Shown: positions 44,801 to 52,954 of the stretch, in pieces
Numbering within the stretch: position 1 is the stretch's first letter
How the letters are laid out: each line of letters begins with the position of its first letter
Source of the DNA: Actinacidiphila epipremni
Lineage (GTDB): Bacteria > Actinomycetota > Actinomycetes > Streptomycetales > Streptomycetaceae
Direction of reading: 5' to 3'
Assembly: GCF_012034175.1 (NCBI RefSeq)
Contig: NZ_JAATEJ010000002.1
Coordinates: 372,001-436,000 of the forward strand
DNA: 64,000 nt
Made by a program: the position numbers and the translations under genes
Notes under the pieces: model-generated
What the model saw: the letters and a program-made list of their open reading frames with translations, nothing else
What the model was told of the DNA's origin: nothing
Database searches by the model: none

Positions 44801-45235
44801 TCAGCTGTGGATGGTCACGCAGACCATGTCCTTGTAGTCCTGCCAGTCCGGGGTGGACTTCACGCCGCCGCAGAAGGTGCTGTTGTTGGAGAAGCTGTGG
44901 TCGATGTTGAGGCGGGTCAGGCCGCTGGTGACGGCGAAATAGCCGGATGCCTTGTGCCAGGAGTCGTCGTCGTCCTGGGCGTTGACGTAGCCGCTCATCG
45001 CGCCGTTGTTCGCGCGGGCGACGGTTTCGTAATCCACGTGCAGACCTGAGCCGTAGACATTGACGCAGTACACGCTTCCGCATTTGTGGGCCGTGAAAGG
45101 CTGCACGCTCAGGGCCGGGCGGGCGGTCGGCGCCTGTTGCTCCGCGTGGGCGGCAGGCGCGCCCGTACAGGCGATGGCCACCGCGACTGCGCTGGTGGCG
45201 AGGGTGCCGAGCATGCGGTTGGTGAGCTTCTTCAT
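44801..45235 (-). CDS. Small secreted cysteine-containing protein
   Basis: A 144-residue protein with a signal peptide (LGTLATSAVAVAIACTGAP, then AAHA). The mature part has four cysteines (HKCGSVYCVN, NSTFCGGV, DMVCVTIHS), which fits two disulfides, and a beta-rich middle (YGSGLHVDYETVARANNG). No family recognised. ATG at 45235. Confidence 0.65.
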   Translation of the reverse strand: MKKLTNRMLGTLATSAVAVAIACTGAPAAHAEQQAPTARPALSVQPFTAHKCGSVYCVNVYGSGLHVDYETVARANNGAMSGYVNAQDDDDSWHKASGYFAVTSGLTRLNIDHSFSNNSTFCGGVKSTPDWQDYKDMVCVTIHS

Positions 45236-45567
45236 GTGGGTCCACTCCCGTGTCGTGGCGATTACGAATTCATTTGCCGCTGAAAACCGTAGCCGCCGTT
45301 TCGAGGGCTGGCCATATGCATATACGCGTCTAAACGTATCCAAACCGTAGGGAAATATGGCGCCGGAAGCGCAACAAGGAGAGGCGGTTCCGCTTGGCCG
45401 CGTAAATGCGAATTCCGGGGTTCGTATTCCGCGTGCGGCGTGCCGCGGGGTGGGGCTGGCCCCACCTTCGGGGCGGTGGTGGGCCGGATGGGCGTGGCGG
45501 GTGCGGGGCCGGTTGACTCGGGGGGTGCCCGGGAGCGAACGGGTGGGGCTGACCGAGGAGTTGGGCG
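45236..45567. other. Gene-free divergent region, relatively A/T-rich
   Basis: A 332-nt region between two divergent secreted-protein genes. The part 45255-45365 is notably A/T-rich for this DNA, with palindrome ATATGCATAT (45314-45323) and inverted repeat ATACG-N8-CGTAT (45322-45339). These may be promoter or operator elements for the gene at 44801. From 45430 to 45540 the sequence is G-rich without features. I see no gene. Confidence 0.5.
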
Positions 45568-46782
45568 ATGCGGACGGGGATGACGACGAAGCGGGTGATC
45601 GGTGCCGCCTGGGTGGTGGCGCTGGCCGCGTCGGTGCTGGGGGCGGCGCCCGCGGGGGCCGACGGGCGGGGGCCGCACCGGGGTTACTCGGCGGCCGATC
45701 TGCGCCGGGACCTCGCGGTGGTGCGGGCGGCCGGCGGCGGGGACGTCAACGTCGTCGCGCGGGTGGACCGTTCGGGGCGGCAGCCGCTGCGGGCCAGGCT
45801 CGGCACACAGGGGCTGGGCTCGACGGCGCCCGTACCGTGGGACCCGGAGTTCCGGATCGCCAGTACGAGCAAGACCTTCACCGCGGTCGTCGTCCTCCAA
45901 CTCGCCGCCGAGCAGCGGCTTTCGCTGGACGACACCGTCGAGCACTGGCTACCGGGCGTGGTGGCCGGCCACGGCAACGACGGGCGCCGCGTCACCGTGC
46001 GCGACCTGCTCCAGCAGACCAGCGGCATCTACGACTACATCGAGGACCCGGCCGTCCAGGACCGCATCACCGGCCACTTCGACGACAACCGCTACGACGA
46101 CACCCCGCCGCGGGACCTGGTCGCCGTCGCGATGAGCCACCCGCCGAACTTCACGCCCGGCGGCGGCCGTTGGGCGTACTCCAACACCAACTACCTGCTC
46201 GCCGCGATGATCGCGCAGCAGGCGAGCGGCGGCCGGAGCTGGCAGGAGCTGGTGGAGCACCGCGTCATCGCGCCGCTCGGGCTGACCCACACGTACATCC
46301 CCGGCGCGAATCCCTATCTCGTCGGGCCGCACGAGCGCGTCACGATCACCCTGCCGGACGGCACCGCCGCCGACCTCACCGAGCAGAGCCTCCAGCACAC
46401 CGCGGACTCCGGCGTCGTCAGCACCCCGGCCGACCTCGACACCTTCTTCCGCGCCCTCGCCGCCGGCAAGCTGCTGCCGCCCGCGCAACTGGCCCAGATG
46501 CGCACGACGGTCCCGTACGACGACCTGCCCGTGCCGCCCGCCGGCACGCAGGGCGGTTACGGCCTGGGGCTGCGCGTCGTCCCGCTGACGTGCGGCGGCA
46601 CGTACGACATGCACGAGGGCGACGGGCTCGGCGTCTACGCCCGCCCGGCCGTCTCCGCGGACGGCAGCCGCGCGGTGACCGTCTCCCTCACGACCACGAC
46701 CGCCCTGATCGACCAGGACAAGGTCGACCGCGCGGTCCAGGCGCTGACCGACCACGCCCTGTGCGACACCCCGGCACCCTGA
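45568..46782 (+). CDS. Secreted serine hydrolase, D-Ala-D-Ala carboxypeptidase / class C beta-lactamase fold
   Basis: A 404-residue secreted enzyme of the S12 family. A signal peptide (VVALAASVLGAAPAGA) precedes the catalytic domain. SxxK is in FRIASTSKTFTAVVV, the YxN motif in WAYSNTNYLLAAMI, and the third motif is probably HEGDGLG. TSGIYDYIEDP is a typical loop. It probably acts on peptidoglycan peptides or D-amino-acid esters outside the cell. It is monocistronic. Confidence 0.85.
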   Translation: MRTGMTTKRVIGAAWVVALAASVLGAAPAGADGRGPHRGYSAADLRRDLAVVRAAGGGDVNVVARVDRSGRQPLRARLGTQGLGSTAPVPWDPEFRIASTSKTFTAVVVLQLAAEQRLSLDDTVEHWLPGVVAGHGNDGRRVTVRDLLQQTSGIYDYIEDPAVQDRITGHFDDNRYDDTPPRDLVAVAMSHPPNFTPGGGRWAYSNTNYLLAAMIAQQASGGRSWQELVEHRVIAPLGLTHTYIPGANPYLVGPHERVTITLPDGTAADLTEQSLQHTADSGVVSTPADLDTFFRALAAGKLLPPAQLAQMRTTVPYDDLPVPPAGTQGGYGLGLRVVPLTCGGTYDMHEGDGLGVYARPAVSADGSRAVTVSLTTTTALIDQDKVDRAVQALTDHALCDTPAP

Positions 46783-46843
46783 CCGGACTCCGGCCCCGGG
46801 GCCGCAGGCCGTGAAAGCCTGCGGGCCCGGGCCGCGGGGGGGC

Positions 46844-47386
46844 TCAGCGGTTGACGGTGGTGATGTTGTGGCTGTTGATCTCGTTGTGGATGTCGCCGAC
46901 GCCGAAGTCGATGAGGCCGCAGAGCAGGCACCCCGGCGTGTTCGACGGCGGGGTCGGGGGCGCCTCGGAGACGGTGACGTCGGTGGTGTCGTTCGAGGCG
47001 CCGCAGCCGTCGTCGCCGTTGTAGGCGGCGGTGATGGTGTGGGTGCCGGTGGTGGTGAAGCCGGTCGTCAGCGTGGACACGCCGTCCGTGCCGACGGGCG
47101 CGGTGGCGAGCAGGTCCGGGCCGTCGAAGAACGTCACGCCGAGGCCGGTGCTCGGGTCGGAGGTGCATGTGACCGTCGCGGTCAGCGTCACCAGCTGCCC
47201 GGTCGTCGCCGACGCGGGCGACGCCTGCACGGTGGTCGTCGACGGATCGAGGGCGACGGCCGCCGGGGCGACCCCCACCACGCCGGCCGCGACCGCAGCC
47301 CCGACCGCCAGCGCCGCCGTCCGCCCGCGCCACCCGGTCCGTCCAGCCCGCCCGGTCCGTCCACGTCGTTCACGCCAGGGGATCAC
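46844..47386 (-). CDS. Secreted protein with one Ig-like repeat
   Basis: A 180-residue protein with an Arg/Gly-rich N-terminus, a signal peptide (ALAVGAAVAAGVVGVAPAAV) and one bacterial Ig-like domain (TTVQASPASATTGQLVTLTA, FDGPDLLATAPVGTDGVSTL, TGTHTITAAYNGDDGCG). After a Pro-rich linker the C-terminus has CLLCGLIDFGVGDIHNEIN with two close cysteines. Function unknown. GTG 47386. Confidence 0.65.
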   Translation of the reverse strand: MIPWRERRGRTGRAGRTGWRGRTAALAVGAAVAAGVVGVAPAAVALDPSTTTVQASPASATTGQLVTLTATVTCTSDPSTGLGVTFFDGPDLLATAPVGTDGVSTLTTGFTTTGTHTITAAYNGDDGCGASNDTTDVTVSEAPPTPPSNTPGCLLCGLIDFGVGDIHNEINSHNITTVNR

Positions 47387-47398
47387 TCGTGAGCCTCC

Positions 47399-48067
47399 TC
47401 AGTATGGCCATGAGGCGAGATTCCGCCCCTTTCCTTCCGGAAATGACCATAAGCTCACTTTTCCGGCATCCCGCGCAGGCATGGACCCGATCGAACCCGC
47501 CTGGGTCACCGCCTCCCCCGGATGGGGCCCCGGGCCGGCGAAGGCGATCGGGCCGGGCTGCCCGGGCTGCACGGAGACCAGGTGGTGCCCGGCCGCGGAC
47601 TCGATGAGCCTGACACAGGCGGTGAACGCCTCGTCGGACTGCTGCCAGGGGTCGGGCACGTCCCGGTCGCCGAGGTAGAGCGCGAGCTTGGGCGAGGTGG
47701 CCTCGTCCGCCAGTGCGCGCAGCGCGTCCAGGACCGCGGCGTCCATGGCCAGGACGACGTCGGCCCATTCCAGCAGTTCGGGGCTGACCTGTACGCCCTG
47801 GTGGCCGGTGAGGTCGTATCCCGCGCGGGCGGCGGCGGCGACCATGGCCGGGTGGGCGGCTTCGCCGAGGTGCCAGTCGCGGATGGCCGCAGCCCGGGTC
47901 TGGACGGTGCCGGCGCCTTGGTGGGCCAGGACCGCGGCGGCCATCGGGGCGGTCCTTACGCGTTCAGCAGCGCGACGCGGGGAGGCGGGGGCCGCCCTTG
48001 TAGGCGACGAGCGCGACGGCAGCGCGAACGTCAGGCGCCGGATCCACGGCGACCGCCCGGGCCACAT
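47399..48067 (-). pseudogene. Low-molecular-weight phosphatase-like gene without P-loop
   Basis: The open frame encodes 222 residues. From about residue 42 it aligns by eye with low-molecular-weight protein tyrosine phosphatases (MAAAVLAHQGAGTVQTRAAA, GYDLTGHQGVQVSPELLEWA, LYLGDRDVPDPWQQSDEAF, which includes the catalytic Asp-Pro). The essential N-terminal loop CxxNxxRSP is missing: the corresponding stretch reads RAAERVRTAPM with no Cys. I did not find the loop in the other minus-strand frames. It is either a decayed gene or a non-catalytic relative starting at ATG 47944. The C-terminal 45 residues are unrelated. Confidence 0.55.
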
Positions 48068-48129
48068 TTTCTGCTGCTCCTCAACTCACCGAGCCACGCT
48101 CGCTGTTCGCCGAGGACGGCCACGGTCCC

Positions 48130-48684
48130 TCATGTCCTGTGCTGAGCAGTGCCGGATTCCTTGATCACCGCCGACAACTCGGGCAGGCGCTCCGCCCGAC
48201 GGGCCATCAAGTAGGCAGTGTGGTCCTTGCGCTGCGGGGTGTGGACCAGGTCCCACCCCTGCACGTCGCGGTAGTAGGTCATCAGCCGCCGCGTGAACGT
48301 CCCGCGCCGCACCCACACGACGCGCTCGCGGGCGGCCCGGTCCAGCGCCCACCACGCCATGAGGCAGCCGAGCCGGTCAGCTCGGCGGGAGGGCTCGGTG
48401 AACGACGTGGCCAGGAAGTACGCGCTCTGGGACAGTTCGTCGGCAGTCCAGCCCCACTGCGGCGTCGTCGTGAACAGCGTGGTGCAGCCGACGACTTGAG
48501 CGTGATGGACGAGCACCCAGACGGGAAAGTCCGGGTCCGCCGCCTGGGAGGCGACGATACCCACGTCGGCCTCGGTGCGGGGCCAGTCGGGGACGCCTCG
48601 GCCGCGCATCCAGACCATGCGCGCTCGCACCATGGCGGCGATGGCTTCCTCGTCACCGGCATCGGCCGGGCGCATCTCGTACAC
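48130..48684 (-). CDS. GNAT-like acetyltransferase
   Basis: A 184-residue protein of N-acetyltransferase type. The start VYEMRPADAGDEEAIAAMVR is the usual first beta-alpha unit, and WVLVHHAQVVGCTTLFTT gives beta strands 2-4. The acetyl-CoA loop is not the textbook Q/RxxGxG/A but SRRADRLGCLMAWWAL, and VRRGTFTRRLMTYYRDVQGW is the C-terminal part. Substrate unknown. GTG 48684 is preceded by GGGAG with 5-nt spacing. Confidence 0.65.
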   Translation of the reverse strand: MYEMRPADAGDEEAIAAMVRARMVWMRGRGVPDWPRTEADVGIVASQAADPDFPVWVLVHHAQVVGCTTLFTTTPQWGWTADELSQSAYFLATSFTEPSRRADRLGCLMAWWALDRAARERVVWVRRGTFTRRLMTYYRDVQGWDLVHTPQRKDHTAYLMARRAERLPELSAVIKESGTAQHRT

Positions 48685-48831
48685 GGCGCTCCCTGGCTTT
48701 CGTCTTCGCGCGACAGGACTGGATGGGCAGTATCGCCGCTCTGCTGCCGTTGCGTGACGCACAGTCAACTACCGGGCACGTAGGCCGAGGAGGGACCCGG
48801 CGTAGTCCGGGTGTAGTCCAGGGAGGCGGGC

Positions 48832-48939
48832 ATGCCGGCGGATGCGGATGTCGGGGAGGCGATCCGGCAGGCGCGGCTAGCGAAGGGCTGGGCCCGGCCC
48901 GGGGCGGGGGCGTGGGATTGTTTGGGGCATGAGCGATGA
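48832..48939 (+). pseudogene. Remnant of an XRE-type regulator gene
   Basis: A 35-codon frame with a good ribosome site (GGGAGG at 48821). It encodes MPADADVGEAIRQARLAKGW, the typical first helix of an XRE helix-turn-helix protein, and then loses the domain. Its stop overlaps the start of the next gene. It is probably the 5' fragment of a deleted regulator gene; it could also be a leader peptide. Confidence 0.45.
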
Positions 48940-49216
48940 GGTGGAAGTGAGTGCTCTGGCGATCAACGTCACGATTCCGGAGGCGCTGCGTTGGACGGAC
49001 ACCCGGCGTGGTGAGGTGTTCGCGCTCAGCACGCTCAACGTGCGGCTGCTGCCGGACGGTTGCCTCGCCGTGAAGGCGTACGGCCGCCCCGTCGCGGGTG
49101 GGCGGGGTGCCTACGTCTCGTTCGCCGTCCCCGACTCGCCCGAGCTGGCCGCGCTGGTCGCCGAAGCGGCCTCCCGGGCCGGGCAGTTGTGGGCCGCCCA
49201 CCGCGGTATGAGCTGA
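48929..49216 (+). CDS. Small conserved hypothetical protein
   Basis: A 95-residue cytoplasmic protein (VSALAINVTIPEALRWTDTR, NVRLLPDGCLAVKAYGRPV, ELAALVAEAASRAGQLWAAH). No recognised domain. It follows the XRE remnant with an 11-nt overlap, and may belong to the neighbouring regulator cluster. Confidence 0.55.
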   Translation: MSDEVEVSALAINVTIPEALRWTDTRRGEVFALSTLNVRLLPDGCLAVKAYGRPVAGGRGAYVSFAVPDSPELAALVAEAASRAGQLWAAHRGMS

Positions 49217-49228
49217 ACTCCCGCGCCC

Positions 49229-49426
49229 TCAGCCGAGGTCGCCGCCGCGGACGGCGGTCACGAAGGCCGCCCACGCGTCGGGCGTGAAGGACAACGCCGG
49301 GCCGGACCTGTCCTTCGAGTCGCGGACCGGGACCGCGCCCGGGACGTTCAGCGCGACCTCGACGCACGTGCCGCCGTTGTTGCTGTAGGAAGACGTGGAC
49401 CAGCGAGGGGACTCGGTCGTCGTCAC
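49229..49426 (-). CDS. DUF397 protein
   Basis: A 65-residue DUF397 protein (WSTSSYSNNGGTCVEVAL, VPVRDSKDRSGPALSFTPDA, WAAFVTAVRGGD). Family members are small partners encoded next to WhiJ-type XRE regulators and are thought to counteract or tune them. It is one of two tandem paralogs here. GTG at 49426. Confidence 0.8.
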   Translation of the reverse strand: MTTTESPRWSTSSYSNNGGTCVEVALNVPGAVPVRDSKDRSGPALSFTPDAWAAFVTAVRGGDLG

Positions 49427-49515
49427 GGAAGGGCCCTTTCGTCGTCGCGAAGTGGCTTGCCCTGTCCGATTGTTCCTGACTTCCGGGTCCCCCTGCCAGA
49501 GTGCCTTCCGGCCGA

Positions 49516-49722
49516 TCAGGCGGTCGGGAAGTCGCCGTGCCGGACCGCCGTCACGAAGGACGCCCACGCGTCGGCGGTGAAGGAGAGGGAGGGGCCGGCC
49601 GGGTCCTTCGAGTCGCGGACAGGGACCGTGCCGGTGACGTTCACCGCAACCTCAACGCAGTTCCCGCCGTTGTTGCTGTACGAGGACTTGAACCAGCGGG
49701 GGGAGTCGTCGTTCGTCGTCAC
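49516..49722 (-). CDS. DUF397 protein, second copy
   Basis: A 68-residue paralog of the protein at 49229 (SYSNNGGNCVEVAVNVTGTV, VRDSKDPAGPSLSFTADAWA). Its GTG overlaps the stop of the XRE regulator by 4 nt, so it is co-translated and is the likely direct partner. The downstream copy probably arose by duplication. Confidence 0.82.
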   Translation of the reverse strand: MTTNDDSPRWFKSSYSNNGGNCVEVAVNVTGTVPVRDSKDPAGPSLSFTADAWASFVTAVRHGDFPTA

Positions 49723-50546
49723 GTGATGCCCTTTCGAAGTTCAGCGATCAGGGCCACGGTGTCCGCCTGGGACAACGCTTCGGCCTGTAGCTGATGGTAA
49801 GTCATCAACGTACGTGCGACAGCGGTCTCTTCGCGCTCCAGACGTCCCTGGTACTGCGACTCGGCGTAGGAGAACAGCGAGCGGTCGGGCAGCGTCAGCA
49901 CGTTGACCGGCAGGTCGAACGAGCGGCGCTCCCCCGACTCGAAGGGGATCACCTGGAGCACCGTCGTCGCGCGTTCGGCGAACTCGACGAGGGCGTCGAG
50001 TTGCGATGCCATGACCTCCCGGCCACCGACGGTACGGCGGATGCAGCTCTCGTCCATCACGACGAACACCATGGGCGGGCGGCGGCGCGTCAGTCTCGCC
50101 TGGCGGTCCATGAGAACGGTGACCCGCTCCTCCGCGTGCTCCGGGCTGATCTCACCACGTCGGACCGCGCTGTATGCCAGCACCCGCGCGTATTCCGGGG
50201 TCTGCATCAGGCCCGGGATGATGCCGACCTCGAACAGGCGGATCTCCGACGCCCGGCCCTCGAACTCGACGTACTCCGGGAAGCCCTCCAGCAGCACGCC
50301 GTTGCGCATCTCGCGGTACATGCGCTCGTACTTGTCGCCCGTCCCGAACGCGATGTCCGCGCTGCGCGAAAACCGCAAGGTCGGCGGTTTGGTGCCAGTT
50401 TCTACGGCCGAAATGTGGGCGTCGCCGTAGCCCATGCGGACTGCCAGGTCGTGCTGGGTCCAGCTCCTCTCCTCTCGCGAACTGCGCACGCTCGCTCCGT
50501 ACGCGGCCCGCAGTGATCGTTTCGGGTCCAGCTCTTTGATGTTCAT
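49719..50546 (-). CDS. WhiJ-type XRE regulator (HTH plus DUF5753)
   Basis: A 275-residue regulator. The N-terminal XRE helix-turn-helix is LRAAYGASVRSSREERSWTQ followed by RMGYGDAHISAVETGTKPPT; the C-terminal DUF5753 region includes FEVGIIPGLMQTPEYARVLA, FVVMDESCIRRTVGGREVMA and LQVIPFESGERRSFDLPVNV. Streptomycetes have dozens of such regulators with DUF397 partners and AbaA-like ATPases, some affecting sporulation. ATG 50546. A 26-bp near-palindrome upstream is a candidate operator. Confidence 0.85.
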   Translation of the reverse strand: MNIKELDPKRSLRAAYGASVRSSREERSWTQHDLAVRMGYGDAHISAVETGTKPPTLRFSRSADIAFGTGDKYERMYREMRNGVLLEGFPEYVEFEGRASEIRLFEVGIIPGLMQTPEYARVLAYSAVRRGEISPEHAEERVTVLMDRQARLTRRRPPMVFVVMDESCIRRTVGGREVMASQLDALVEFAERATTVLQVIPFESGERRSFDLPVNVLTLPDRSLFSYAESQYQGRLEREETAVARTLMTYHQLQAEALSQADTVALIAELRKGIT

Positions 50547-50617
50547 GGGCCCCCGCCCGCCTTCCTCGCGCAAACAGCAGCTTGAAACGCATTCTGACCC
50601 TACGTCAGGCTGGTTCT

Positions 50618-50643
50618 CCTCGGTAGTGAATTCACTACTGAGG
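50618..50643. promoter_or_regulatory. 26-bp near-perfect palindrome, candidate XRE operator
   Basis: The core GTAGTGAATTCACTAC (50623-50638) is a perfect 16-bp palindrome; four more complementary bases lie on each side after one G-T mismatch. It lies in the 220-nt gap between the divergent XRE and ATPase genes. Confidence 0.65.
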
Positions 50644-50766
50644 GGGACACACGTGCTACGTAACGCCCGCTTTGTGCGGGTATCAGACGGCCGCACGGGC
50701 GTCCCCGACAGCGCGTACGTGCGCACCGCACGGCTGAGCGCGCACAGGGAGAGGAGGGTTCCGGCC

Positions 50767-51207
50767 ATGCACACGAACTCATCGGCCTCGCCGGTGCCGG
50801 TGGCGGCGGCGGACGGCGACACCGTCGTGCACCAGTGGGCGCAGACCACCGCCTCCGTGCCACGGGCGCGGCAGGCGCTCCGCGGCATCCTGCGGGAGTG
50901 GCAGCTCGGCGACCTCGCGGACGACTGCGCGCTCGTGTTGTGCGAGCTGCTCGCGAACGCCGTCGAGCACGCGCGCAACCCCGGCCCCGACCGGACCGTG
51001 CAGACGCGGCTCAGCCGGCTGAGCGGCGGGGGCGGCGTGCGGATCGAGGTGCATGACGGGGACGCCGGGCGGCTGCCGCGGGTCCGGGCCGCCGGGAGCG
51101 GTGAGGACGGGCGGGGGCTGCGGCTCGTCGAGGCGTGTACGCGGCACCGGTGGGGCGTCGAGGTCGGGGCCGGGGGCAAGGCGGTGTGGGGGGAGGTGGC
51201 GCGGTGA
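50767..51207 (+). CDS. AbaA-like histidine-kinase-type ATPase
   Basis: A 146-residue HATPase_c protein of the RsbW/anti-sigma-like group: VPRARQALRGILREWQLG, the N box CELLANAVEHARNPG and the G box DGRGLRLVEACTRHRWGV. There is no kinase dimerisation domain. Such proteins accompany XRE/DUF397 clusters (abaA and whiJ loci). ATG 50767 follows GGAGGG at 50753-50758. Its stop overlaps the next small gene by 4 nt. Confidence 0.8.
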   Translation: MHTNSSASPVPVAAADGDTVVHQWAQTTASVPRARQALRGILREWQLGDLADDCALVLCELLANAVEHARNPGPDRTVQTRLSRLSGGGGVRIEVHDGDAGRLPRVRAAGSGEDGRGLRLVEACTRHRWGVEVGAGGKAVWGEVAR

Positions 51208-51311
51208 AGGTGCTGCGGATGCTCGGGCGGCACGCCGGCGCCCTCTACCTCGGGCTGCTCGCCGGCTCGTTCGTCACCCTGGGCGTGCTGCTCAGCCGAC
51301 TGACCGACTAA
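51204..51311 (+). CDS. Very small membrane protein
   Basis: A 35-residue protein, MKVLRMLGRHAGALYLGLLA and SFVTLGVLLSRLTD, with one membrane span. The GTG overlaps the ATPase stop (GTGA), and GGGAGG precedes it. The tight coupling supports expression; function unknown. Confidence 0.55.
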   Translation: MKVLRMLGRHAGALYLGLLAGSFVTLGVLLSRLTD

Positions 51312-51319
51312 GGAGCGAC

Positions 51320-51679
51320 ATGACCAGTACGACCGCGGGCGGATACTGCGACGCGACGGCGGATCTGCCGTCGGCGCTGCGGGCCCGGCTCGTGCAGACC
51401 TACCCCACCGTCGACCGGGAGTTGATCGCGGAGGAGCTGGTCTGCGCGTTGGAGGCGCACAGCGGCGCGGAGCACCACGCCGTCGTCTACGACCACTTCC
51501 GGGAGCCGGTCGCCGGCGCGCTGTGGACGTGCTGGGAGGGCGCCGAGCCGCCGCGCGCCTTGTTGCTGCGGCCGGACTGCCCCGGCGCCTCGCCGGGCGG
51601 CGCCGCCTGCGGGCACTTCGCCGGGCACCCGGGGCCGCACTCGTGGGAGACGGACGAGAAGAGCTGCCAGCCGGGGTGA
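51320..51679 (+). CDS. Small Cys/His-containing hypothetical protein
   Basis: A 119-residue protein (DLPSALRARLVQTYPTVDRE, then EELVCALEAHSGAEH) with a C-terminal Cys/His cluster: CPGASPGGAACGHFAGHPGP followed by HSWE. The GHPGPHSW pattern recurs in small streptomycete proteins and may bind metal. ATG 51320 follows AGGAG by 5 nt. The last 193 nt overlap, in antisense, the 3' end of the VanZ-like gene. Confidence 0.6.
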   Translation: MTSTTAGGYCDATADLPSALRARLVQTYPTVDRELIAEELVCALEAHSGAEHHAVVYDHFREPVAGALWTCWEGAEPPRALLLRPDCPGASPGGAACGHFAGHPGPHSWETDEKSCQPG

Positions 51680-52128
51680 CGCAGCCGGCGGCGCAGGGCC
51701 GGTACGACGACGAGGTGGGCCAGCGCGACGCCCGCGGTGTTGAGGATCAGCGCGTCGACGTCGAAGAGCTGGCCCGGGACCATGGTCTGGGTGAACTCGA
51801 CCGACAGCGAGACCATCAGGCCCGCGAAGACGGTACGCAGGAAGGACGCGACGCCCGAGGTCTCGATCCGGCCGCCCGCCATCGGGAGCAGGAAGCCGAG
51901 CGGTGCCAGCAGGGCGAGGCCGGCCAGCAGGTGGCGGGCGGCCTGGACGGGCGGCAGCCGCAGGTCGTCGCGGATGGTGCTGAAGGGGCGGAGGTTGGGT
52001 GAGGGCACCCAGGCCACGTAGTGCGGGCGCAGCAGCAGCCATCCGGTGAACGCCAGATAGGCCGCTGTCAGCAGGAGGCCGGCGGCGCGCACCCGGTTGA
52101 TGGAGCCTTCGTGCTGCACACCGGCCAA
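51487..52128 (-). CDS. VanZ-like membrane protein
   Basis: A 213-residue protein with about four membrane helices. The VanZ-type core is visible as NLRPFSTIRDDLR (the NLxPF motif), ARHLLAGLALLAPLGFLLPM, and SLSVEFTQTMVPGQLFDVDA followed by LILNTAGVALAHL. The family's typical role is unknown apart from teicoplanin resistance in one member. The last 60 residues are a cytoplasmic tail encoded opposite the convergent gene at 51320. TTG 52128 or GTG 52119 may be the start. Confidence 0.75.
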   Translation of the reverse strand: MAGVQHEGSINRVRAAGLLLTAAYLAFTGWLLLRPHYVAWVPSPNLRPFSTIRDDLRLPPVQAARHLLAGLALLAPLGFLLPMAGGRIETSGVASFLRTVFAGLMVSLSVEFTQTMVPGQLFDVDALILNTAGVALAHLVVVPALRRRLRHPGWQLFSSVSHECGPGCPAKCPQAAPPGEAPGQSGRSNKARGGSAPSQHVHSAPATGSRKWS

Positions 52129-52293
52129 GACGCGCCGTCACCGCCGGGCGGTTCCAGGGGTGGGGGTGTGACGGTCCGCACGTCAAGAGGACGCACCGCT
52201 TCCGGCGCCAATACGCCGGCGCGCCGCGCCGCCAGCCGCCACCCGTACCCCCGGCAGCGCACCCGGCGCGTGAGCACCTCCAGCCCCGCAGGC

Positions 52294-52326
52294 CCCCTGA
52301 GGCCCCTGAGCCCCTGAGCCCCTGAG
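52294..52326. repeat. CCCCTGAG tandem repeat
   Basis: Four copies of CCCCTGAG at 52294, 52303, 52311 and 52319; the last three are exactly adjacent. They lie in the 220-nt gap after the lipoprotein gene of the afsQ operon. Confidence 0.6.
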
Positions 52327-52348
52327 CCCGCAGCGTCTCAGCAGCGCC

Positions 52349-52954
52349 TCACGGCGAGACCTCCGTGCCCGCGCCGTCCGCCGCCTGCGGCCGGGTGCGC
52401 AGGTCCTGCGTGCACGTATAGCTGCGGACCTTCGAGCCCCGCGTCGAGCCGCCGAGCACCACCGTGCCGCCCGGCGAGGCGAGCGCGCTGTCGGCCACCG
52501 TGCAGACGATCTGGGCCAGCGCGAAGGAGGGCAGGTCCTCCAGGGGGCTGCTCAGGCGCAGCGCGTCGGCCGGGTCGCTCTCCCGGGGGCCGCGGATCTC
52601 CAGGGTGCCCGGCACGGTCGTGCTGAAGCCCGCCTGGTCCTCGGGCGCCGTCACGCTGCGCTGGAGCTGGGCCACCAGCTCCTTGACCTGCTCCACCCGC
52701 CCGGTGATCTGCGGCCGTATCCGGACGCTGCGCTTGACCGGCGTGGTCTGGCCCCCGCACACGAGGTAGATCTGCTCGACCGCCGCGTCCACGGCGTCCG
52801 GCGAGTCCTCGACCTTGGGCACCTGGCAGGACACCCGCGAGGGCGCCGCCCCCGCGTCGACCGGGACCGTCGTCGTACGGATACCGCAGCCGGCGGCCAG
52901 CGGCAGCACGGTCAGCAGCACGGCGCCGCCCCGGACGTACCCGCGGCGTCTCAT
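52349..52954 (-). CDS. Lipoprotein of the afsQ operon
   Basis: A 201-residue lipoprotein (lipobox LAAGC, Cys23) whose ATG overlaps the afsQ2 stop by 4 nt. The extracytoplasmic part has paired cysteines (VSCQVPKV, YLVCGG, IVCTVADS, YTCTQDL) and an alpha/beta pattern (RIRPQITGRVEQVKELVAQL, LRLSSPLEDLPSFALAQIVC). A lipoprotein in the same place is known for the Streptomyces afsQ locus. It may modulate sensing by AfsQ2. Confidence 0.75.
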   Translation of the reverse strand: MRRRGYVRGGAVLLTVLPLAAGCGIRTTTVPVDAGAAPSRVSCQVPKVEDSPDAVDAAVEQIYLVCGGQTTPVKRSVRIRPQITGRVEQVKELVAQLQRSVTAPEDQAGFSTTVPGTLEIRGPRESDPADALRLSSPLEDLPSFALAQIVCTVADSALASPGGTVVLGGSTRGSKVRSYTCTQDLRTRPQAADGAGTEVSP

